Source: Sporolactobacillus sp. THM19-2 (lineage in GTDB: Bacteria > Bacillota > Bacilli > Bacillales > Sporolactobacillaceae). Taken from it: a DNA stretch of 55,930 nt. Of this stretch, positions 50,051 to 55,930 are shown piece after piece. Made by a program: the position numbers and the translations under genes. The stretch is from positions 1 to 55,930 of the forward strand of contig NZ_SEMC01000016.1 of the NCBI RefSeq assembly GCF_004153195.1, given 5' to 3'. Under the pieces are notes generated by a model. The model was not told the origin of the DNA and did no database searches. It saw nothing but the letters and a program-made list of their open reading frames with translations. The first letter of the stretch is position 1; the number at the start of each line of letters is the position of its first letter.

Positions 50051-50087
50051 AGGTTACAAGTGCTTACTTATGTAAGCGCTTATAACC
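50051..50087 (+). promoter_or_regulatory. Large palindromic operator with cre core in the mtl leader
   Basis: A 17-position stem: AGGTTACAAGTGCTTAC against GTAAGCGCTTATAACCT, loop TTAT, with two imperfect pairs. Its right arm contains TGTAAGCGCTTATA (50071-50084), a cre box with one mismatch. It lies about 17 bases after the -10, where CcpA binding would block transcription, and could also fold in mRNA. Confidence 0.7.
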
Positions 50088-50146
50088 TGCAAATCTTCTT
50101 CAGTAGAAGAATGGAGAGATTTATATTTATCAGGAGGTTGGAAAAT

Positions 50147-52054
50147 ATGTCCGAAGGTAAAGGCATCAAAGTTAAAATTCAGAAATTCGGAAACTTCCTC
50201 AGTTCGATGATTTTACCGAACATGGCCGCATTTATCGCGTGGGGGCTGGCTACAGCTCTGTTCATCCCTACAGGCTGGTGGCCGAATGAGGAACTGGCTA
50301 AACTGGTTGGTCCGATGGTTACTTATTTGCTCCCGATTTTGATCGGATATACAGGCGGGAAAGTGGTCTACGATCATCGCGGAGGCGTTGTCGGAGCAAT
50401 CGCTACTGCCGGTGTGATTATCGGATCTGATATTCCTATGTTCCTCGGTGCCATGATTATGGGACCGCTTGGCGGTTATCTGATCAAGAAATTTGATAAA
50501 TCAATTGAAGGAAAAGTTAAAGCAGGATTTGAGATGCTGGTGGACAATTTCTCAGCCGGTATTCTTGGCGGATTGCTTGCCGTTATTGCTTTTCTCGGTA
50601 TCGGACCTGTAGTTAATACAGTCAGCAATGCGCTTGCATCCGGTGTGGGCTGGCTGATCTCAGCAGGATTGCTGCCGCTGGCCAGTCTGTTCATCGAACC
50701 CGGCAAAGTGCTCTTCCTGAATAACGCGATAAACCATGGTGTTCTGACTCCGATCGGGGTTGAGCAGGTCAGACAGACCGGTCAGTCCGTTCTGTTCCTT
50801 CTCGAAGCGAACCCGGGTCCTGGTATGGGCGTCCTGCTTGCTTACTGCTTTTTTGGGAAAGGTAATGCGAAAAAGACAGCACCCGGAGCCGCAATCATTC
50901 ATTTCTTCGGTGGGATTCATGAAATCTATTTTCCTTATATTCTGATGAAACCGCTTCTTTTCTTTGCGACGATCCTTGGCGGAATCAGCGGGGTGTTCAC
51001 TCTGACGATGCTGCATGGTGGACTTGTCGGACCGGCTTCTCCGGGGAGTTTCATTGCCATGCTGATCGCGACACCGCATTCACTTGGCACGTTTACAGCC
51101 AATATTCTTGATGTCGCCGTTTCTATGACGATCTCCTTCCTGATCGCTACTCCGATTCTGAAGCGGGATAAGAGTGCGAATGGTGATCTTGATGAAGCAA
51201 CACGCAAGATGGAAAGCATGAAAGGTAAGAAGAGCAACGTCTCAGGGATGCTTGGTGATGATCAGCCACTTAATCCGGAAAAAGTAGAGAAAATTGTTTT
51301 TGCCTGCGACGCCGGCATGGGCTCCAGTGCCATGGGGGCATCACTTCTGCGTAAGAAAGTCAGGGCTGCAGGATTGAATATCACAGTCACCAATTCGGCT
51401 GTCAGCTCCATTCCAAAGGATGCACAGATTGTCGTGACACAGTCTGAACTGACGCCACGTGCGAAAGGCAATGCGCCTCAGGCTTATCACGTATCGGTTG
51501 ATAATTTTCTGGAAAGCCCGGCTTATGATCGGTTGATTGAGAAGCTGAAAGACAGCAGCAAAGAACAGACGGCACCGTTAAAAGAAGAAGAAGAGGATAA
51601 CGTTTTTGCGGATGAACGGATACTGAAAAAAGAGAACATCTTCCTGAATAAATCGTTCTCCACTAAAGAAGATGCCATCCGGTTTGCCGGCCAGGCACTT
51701 GTCGATGGCGGCTATGTTCATCCTTCCTATGTAGACGGCATGATTGAGCGTGACAAGGATATGTCGACATACATGGGCAATGAAATCGCTATTCCGCATG
51801 GTACGGAGGGCACAAAGAAAGAAGTGATCCAATCAGGTATCGTTATTGTCCAGGTTCCTGATGGCGTCAGCTTTGACGGAAACATCGTCCGGATGATCTT
51901 TGGTATCGCAGGTAAGAATAACGGCCATCTGGCCATTCTATCAAAGATTGCGGTTGCCTGTGCAGACATTGAAAATGTGAGGAAAATGGTAAAAGCGGGA
52001 TCTGCAGATGCTCTTCTGTCGATTATTAATGATACGATAAAGGAAAGCAGCTGA
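50147..52054 (+). CDS. mtlA: PTS mannitol permease, fused EIICBA
   Basis: A 635-residue protein that takes up and phosphorylates mannitol. The EIIC domain (residues about 10-340) has FLSSMILPNMAAFIAWGL and the conserved GGIHEIYFPYILM loop. The EIIB phosphocysteine lies in VFACDAGMGSSAMGAS (near residue 390). After an acidic linker (LKEEEEDNVFADERIL), a C-terminal EIIA domain carries the His in NEIAIPHGT. B. subtilis has EIIA as a separate MtlF; here it is fused as in E. coli MtlA, and no mtlF is needed. ATG 50147 with CAGGAGG upstream is chosen; longer readings run into the operator. It is the first gene of mtlA-mtlR-mtlD. Confidence 0.95.
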   Translation: MSEGKGIKVKIQKFGNFLSSMILPNMAAFIAWGLATALFIPTGWWPNEELAKLVGPMVTYLLPILIGYTGGKVVYDHRGGVVGAIATAGVIIGSDIPMFLGAMIMGPLGGYLIKKFDKSIEGKVKAGFEMLVDNFSAGILGGLLAVIAFLGIGPVVNTVSNALASGVGWLISAGLLPLASLFIEPGKVLFLNNAINHGVLTPIGVEQVRQTGQSVLFLLEANPGPGMGVLLAYCFFGKGNAKKTAPGAAIIHFFGGIHEIYFPYILMKPLLFFATILGGISGVFTLTMLHGGLVGPASPGSFIAMLIATPHSLGTFTANILDVAVSMTISFLIATPILKRDKSANGDLDEATRKMESMKGKKSNVSGMLGDDQPLNPEKVEKIVFACDAGMGSSAMGASLLRKKVRAAGLNITVTNSAVSSIPKDAQIVVTQSELTPRAKGNAPQAYHVSVDNFLESPAYDRLIEKLKDSSKEQTAPLKEEEEDNVFADERILKKENIFLNKSFSTKEDAIRFAGQALVDGGYVHPSYVDGMIERDKDMSTYMGNEIAIPHGTEGTKKEVIQSGIVIVQVPDGVSFDGNIVRMIFGIAGKNNGHLAILSKIAVACADIENVRKMVKAGSADALLSIINDTIKESS

Positions 52055-52130
52055 TCCCGACGTATCATCAAAGTTAAGTCACACATTTTTATCGATGATC
52101 GCCACTGCTGAGAAGGAATGGGTTGATTCG

Positions 52131-54221
52131 ATGTACATGACGAGCAGAGAAAAAACGATCATCGAACTGCTGATCAAAACAGGAGGAAGGCACACGCCGA
52201 TGTCCATGGCGAACTATCTTCAGGTCAGTGTACGAACCATTGACCGGGAACTGAAAAAGATAGAAAAAATGGTCAGTCGCTTTGGCCTGAAGCTGGAGCG
52301 GACGGGCAATGACAGCGTGGAAATTAAAGGACCGGATCAGGCCGTTTTCAAACTGGCTCAGGCCCTGTCGGAAGTTGAACCTCTGGATCTGTCTGTGAAA
52401 GAGCGGAAACTGCTTTTGCTGCTCCAGCTGATGCAGGCCCGTGAACCGGTCAAAACGAGCGCCCTGGCTCTGGATCTGAATATATCGGTCACGACACTGA
52501 TGTCTTATCTGGATCAGCTGACCGACTGGCTCAAAGATTTTGATGTGGCCATTGTGCGCAAACGGGGCGTCGGCGTCACCCTGTCCGGATATGAACGATC
52601 GAAGAGGCGGGCACTGGGCAACTTCTTTCTGCTTTATTTTAATGAAGAACTGATTAGATCCATTTTCAGTCTGGATCATTTCGATGCCGCATCAGACAGG
52701 CGAATCCTGCATTATTTCAAATCCCGTTATTTGCATGACATTGACCAGGTCATCCGGGATCATATGTCGTCTATGCCGGCTGAGCTGGCCGACAGTGATT
52801 ATGTGGGATTCATGATTCAGGTTTGTATCACGGTGCAGAGGTTTCAGGATGGCTTTTCGTTGACTGCTGAGGAGGATAAAGGCGGGGCGGCGTCCCATCT
52901 GTTTATCGACACCCTGTGCGATGTGCTGGCAACGCGTCTCGGCGTCACCTTGCCGGCTGCAGAGAGGAATTATCTTGACGATATACTGAAAGGTTCAAGG
53001 CTGCAGCATGCTGATTCCGTTTACTATGATCAGGCCATCACCGGCAGGGAAATAAAAGAACTGATTCAGCATGTATCCAAAGCGATGCAGGTTGATCTGA
53101 CCGGAGATTTCTCCCTGTTCCAGGGACTGATGGCCCACCTCGAACCCTCACTGTTCCGGATCAGAAAAAATATCCCGTCAGCAAATCCGCTGACCCGGCA
53201 AGTGAAACATCAGTTTCCCGGCCTGTTCAAGGTAACGGCCGATTGTCTGAAACGGGTATTCAGTAAAATTGATTTTCCGGATGATGAGGTGGCCTATGTC
53301 GTTCTCCATTTCGGCTCGGCACTCGAACAGAGAAAACAGACGGTACGCCTGCGTGCGCTGGTTGTCTGTCCGACCGGTATCGGGGCGTCAAAGATGCTTG
53401 CGATGAGACTGAGAAAAGAGATACAGGAACTCTCATCGGTGACGGTTTCGTCAATCAGCGATATGGAAAAGATGGATCTTAATCACTTTGATCTGATTCT
53501 TTCAACCGTGCTGCTGCCAAAGCAAAAAATTCCCTGTATTACGGTCAATCCGCTGCTCAGCCGGGAGAATATTGATGATATCAGGGCACTAGCCTCGGAG
53601 CTGATCTCACGACGAAAAGCCGTACCCCGGGCATTTACAGGCCGTGCATCGAAGGAGATCAGGCGCTACCGGGGGAAACCGGAGCGGTCACTCGGGCAAT
53701 TTCTGAACGAAATGGATAAGGCGCGAACCGGAGTGAAAGACATTCTGGACAGCTTTACTGTCGTGCCCGTAACGGACGCCGGTTCGATGGAGCAGGTGAT
53801 CCGGATCATGTCGGATCAGGCGGCACGTCTGGCTCTGACCGATCATCCGGACAGCGTCTCCGGAAAACTTCTGAAACGGGAAAAAGCAGCCGGTCTCGCC
53901 ATTCCGGATACCCGAATGGCGCTGTTCCACTGCCGTGACCGTTCAATCCGCCATATTGCCTTTCTGATCGGTCACACGGATCATCCTTTTAGATTAAGAG
54001 GAATGGATGACAGCCGGGTGGACGTAACTGAATTTCTGATTCTGCTGGCCCCGGAGCCGCTGGACGTGATCCTGCAGGAGGTCATCAGCATGATCAGTTC
54101 TTCACTCGTTGAGGATGAGGAAGGCATACTGGTCTTTTCCTCAGCGAACGCGAAAATGATTCGCGCGAAACTGGAAGATATTTTTTATAGATTTTTGAAG
54201 AATAAATTTTCAAAGGGATGA
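52131..54221 (+). CDS. mtlR: MtlR, PTS-regulated transcriptional activator of mannitol genes
   Basis: A 696-residue regulator, close to the 694 of B. subtilis MtlR. In order: N-terminal helix-turn-helix (MSMANYLQVSVRTIDREL), second DNA-binding-like domain, PRD1 (about 200-300), PRD2 (about 310-415) with MAHLEPSLFRIRK and VVLHFGSALE, EIIB-like domain with CPTGIGAS, and EIIA-like domain to the end. PRD2 histidines and the EIIB Cys are visible. At the matching PRD1 positions the residues look like Gln (MIQVCITVQR) and Ile (LDDILKGSR). ATG 52131 is chosen for the length match. The gene lies between mtlA and mtlD. Confidence 0.9.
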   Translation: MYMTSREKTIIELLIKTGGRHTPMSMANYLQVSVRTIDRELKKIEKMVSRFGLKLERTGNDSVEIKGPDQAVFKLAQALSEVEPLDLSVKERKLLLLLQLMQAREPVKTSALALDLNISVTTLMSYLDQLTDWLKDFDVAIVRKRGVGVTLSGYERSKRRALGNFFLLYFNEELIRSIFSLDHFDAASDRRILHYFKSRYLHDIDQVIRDHMSSMPAELADSDYVGFMIQVCITVQRFQDGFSLTAEEDKGGAASHLFIDTLCDVLATRLGVTLPAAERNYLDDILKGSRLQHADSVYYDQAITGREIKELIQHVSKAMQVDLTGDFSLFQGLMAHLEPSLFRIRKNIPSANPLTRQVKHQFPGLFKVTADCLKRVFSKIDFPDDEVAYVVLHFGSALEQRKQTVRLRALVVCPTGIGASKMLAMRLRKEIQELSSVTVSSISDMEKMDLNHFDLILSTVLLPKQKIPCITVNPLLSRENIDDIRALASELISRRKAVPRAFTGRASKEIRRYRGKPERSLGQFLNEMDKARTGVKDILDSFTVVPVTDAGSMEQVIRIMSDQAARLALTDHPDSVSGKLLKREKAAGLAIPDTRMALFHCRDRSIRHIAFLIGHTDHPFRLRGMDDSRVDVTEFLILLAPEPLDVILQEVISMISSSLVEDEEGILVFSSANAKMIRAKLEDIFYRFLKNKFSKG

Positions 54222-54227
54222 TCTATG

Positions 54228-55379
54228 ATGGAGAAAGTCGTACATTTTGGAGCAGGTAATATTGGCAGAGGGTTTATCGGTGCCCTGTTTGCGGAATCAG
54301 GCTATCATGTCACATTTGTTGATATTGCCGGACAGATTATTGATGCACTGAACGAAAAAGGAACATACACGGTGCGTACGGCCTCCGAGCCTCAGCAGGC
54401 AGTGACGATTACGAATGTGTCCGGGATCAACAATAAAACCGATCCTGAACAGGTTGTTTCGGCGATTCAGGACGCTGTCTATATTACAACAGCCATCGGT
54501 CCGAAGGTGCTGCCCTTCATCGCACCGCTGATTGCACGCGGCCTGAGAGAACGCCTGAAAGTGAATGACAAAAAAGTATATGTGATTGCCTGCGAGAATC
54601 AGATTAATGCGACGGATCTCTTGAAGAAAGAGGTTCTGAAAGCGCTGGACGATGAGACAAAAGAAAAGCTGGAAGGCACCGTCTATTTTCTGAATTCAGC
54701 CGTTGACCGGATTGTTCCGCTGCAGCACAATGAGGAACTGCTGGACGTCCTTGTTGAAGACTATCATGAATGGATCGTCGCGACGGATCAGCAGCTTCCG
54801 AAAGTGAAGGGCATGCAGATCGTCCCGGATCTTGCTCCTTATATTGAACGTAAACTGTTCACCGTCAATACCGGGCATGCAGTGACGGCTTATCTTGGCT
54901 ATCTTGCAGGAAAGAAAAAGATTCATGAAACGCTCCGTGATCAGAAGATTTATCAGGACGTTAAAGGAGCCATCGAAGAAACAGGTGCCTATCTGATCAA
55001 AACTTACGGCTTCAAGCCTGAAGTTCATGAACAGTATATTGAAAAAATCCTGCACCGTTTCGAAAATCCGAAACTGAATGATGATGTGACACGTGTCGGA
55101 CGTTCGCCGATTCGCAAGCTTGGCCCGGAAGACCGGCTGGTTAAACCGGCAAAAGAGGCAGAAAAACTCGGTCTGTCGTACACGTATCTGGCAAAAGCGA
55201 TGGCGGCAGCGCTTCAGTTTGATGCAGCGGGCGACAAGGAAGCTGTTGAACTGCAGAATAAGCTGAAAGCCTCTTCAGTCACGGATGTTCTGAAAGAAAT
55301 CAGCGGGCTTGAAAGTGATGATCCGATTACGCGTGAAGTGATTCACCAGTACGAACAGAGATCAGCAGTTAATAAGTAA
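54228..55379 (+). CDS. mtlD: Mannitol-1-phosphate 5-dehydrogenase
   Basis: A 383-residue NAD enzyme that oxidises mannitol-1-phosphate to fructose-6-phosphate. The N-terminal HFGAGNIGRGFIGALF binds NAD; ACENQINATD and FLNSAVDRIVP with the long-chain dehydrogenase Lys region KLFTVNTGHAVTAYLGYLAG follow. Of two adjacent ATGs (54225 and 54228) the second fits the family N-terminus; AAGGGATG precedes. It begins six bases after mtlR and ends the operon. Confidence 0.97.
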   Translation: MEKVVHFGAGNIGRGFIGALFAESGYHVTFVDIAGQIIDALNEKGTYTVRTASEPQQAVTITNVSGINNKTDPEQVVSAIQDAVYITTAIGPKVLPFIAPLIARGLRERLKVNDKKVYVIACENQINATDLLKKEVLKALDDETKEKLEGTVYFLNSAVDRIVPLQHNEELLDVLVEDYHEWIVATDQQLPKVKGMQIVPDLAPYIERKLFTVNTGHAVTAYLGYLAGKKKIHETLRDQKIYQDVKGAIEETGAYLIKTYGFKPEVHEQYIEKILHRFENPKLNDDVTRVGRSPIRKLGPEDRLVKPAKEAEKLGLSYTYLAKAMAAALQFDAAGDKEAVELQNKLKASSVTDVLKEISGLESDDPITREVIHQYEQRSAVNK

Positions 55380-55754
55380 TCCATGATTTCTTTCTTGAGA
55401 AGCGCAGTGTCTCAGTCAAAAAAATGCTTCATAAGGACAGGCCGGTGGCGGCCTGTCCTTTTCGGTTATTCAGAGATTTTTTTCTGTTCTGCGGGCCGGT
55501 ATCATCTACCCCCTTGTTGCATTCGGTCCTGTTATTGAGCATCTGAATAAAGCAGCAGGATGAAGCTGTAGCCGGCAGGAATGCGATTGCTGCCGAAAAC
55601 AGGGCGATCAGGATGGACCCAGGCGGCAGGGAAAAAGAACTCAGCCTGCCAGGTGAATGATAACCAATATTTACCTTAATGAAATGGTCAGACAGAAGTC
55701 CCACAACACTTTCAAGAGGGGGGTTAATGTTTTCGTTTTGGGATAAAATTATAG
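55380..55754. other. Gap between mtlD and the right boundary repeat
   Basis: About 375 bases. Apart from the mtl terminator I see no gene; a 91-codon frame on the - strand (55429-55704) overlaps the terminator and lacks a ribosome site. The stretch ends abruptly at the IS junction (55754/55755). Confidence 0.5.
55433..55462 (+). terminator. Intrinsic terminator of the mtl operon
   Basis: AAGGACAGGCCG and CGGCCTGTCCTT around GTGG, followed by TTTTC. Confidence 0.95.
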
Positions 55755-55930
55755 CCTGAATTATTCATAGCAGCTTATTTTCTATGGTTTAGGTGGTAAT
55801 TTCGCAAAGGATTTTACAGATTTTTACTAAGCGAACAACTTAACGATGATTTTGAATGCCTGTTGGCCCGCATGGAACATGCGGACAGCCATTTTCTCGT
55901 TTTCAGGGCAGACGAATCCCGTCGTTTCCA
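55755..55930. repeat. Inverted terminal copy B of the boundary repeat
   Basis: Exact reverse complement of bases 1-176. Identity ends at 55755 (CCTGAATTATTC inward edge). Confidence 0.9.
55827..55928 (-). CDS. Partial C-terminus of the same probable transposase (copy B)
   Basis: The same 33-codon tail and TAG stop as at bases 3-104, here reading leftward out of the far end of the window. Confidence 0.4.
   Translation of the reverse strand, partial: ETTGFVCPENEKMAVRMFHAGQQAFKIIVKLFA

Overview
The window looks like a chromosomal segment of an endospore-former-type Firmicute (Bacillales). The signs are strong AGGAGG-type ribosome binding sites, many TTG/GTG starts, CcpA-type cre boxes, a YueB/YueC-type type VII secretion remnant, a DUF1659/DUF2922/YvrJ gene trio and a Bacillus-like mannitol operon. 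A Sporolactobacillaceae-like host is a guess. The first 176 bases recur as an exact inverted copy at the last 176 bases. Both look like the 3' end of one insertion sequence, so the window is bounded by two inverted IS copies; this may be a real structure or simply where assembly stopped at a repeat.

Layout. 0.2-2.3 kb: 3' part of esaA, cut by the IS boundary, and an essA-like gene. 2.4-9.5 kb: an oppF remnant, a ketopantoate reductase, an LCP cell-wall ligase, a zinc-ribbon TcaA-like membrane protein, an AEC transporter, a YdcF-like protein and an esterase. 9.8-11.4 kb: a TnpB (IS605/IS1341-type) element with a probable omega-RNA end, lying next to a cre-like promoter. 11.6-20.7 kb: DUF1861, DUF421, a hydroxyacid dehydrogenase plus M19 dipeptidase operon, a gabT-gabD pair, a DUF1906 cell-wall hydrolase and a small protein that is a paralogue of one at 39.7 kb. 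20.8-32.6 kb: an exopolysaccharide cluster (ugd, four glycosyltransferases, flippase, priming transferase, epimerase, polymerase, Wzz-like protein) with two long intergenic stem structures. 32.6-33.4 kb: repeat-rich non-coding DNA. 33.5-39.3 kb: a five-gene polyamine cluster. 39.4-43.7 kb: a candidate structured RNA, the small paralogue, an M20 amidohydrolase, a phosphoesterase and an MFS transporter with a cre box. 44.0-49.9 kb: tRNA-Ala(GGC), a Ca2+ P-type ATPase, RidA, the DUF1659/DUF2922/YvrJ trio and an L,D-transpeptidase. 50.0-55.4 kb: mtlA(EIICBA)-mtlR-mtlD with a clear operator region.

Most notable. The polyamine cluster encodes both known ways of adding an aminopropyl group: SpeD/SpeE (decarboxy-SAM) and a carboxyspermidine dehydrogenase/decarboxylase pair (aspartate semialdehyde). 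It carries a SpeA-type decarboxylase but no agmatinase. Two stem structures inside the exopolysaccharide cluster and one rod-like structure at 39.45-39.57 kb look like RNA elements and match no class I recognise. A 21-bp (seven-codon) tandem repeat and a set of dispersed palindromes fill the gap upstream of the polyamine genes.
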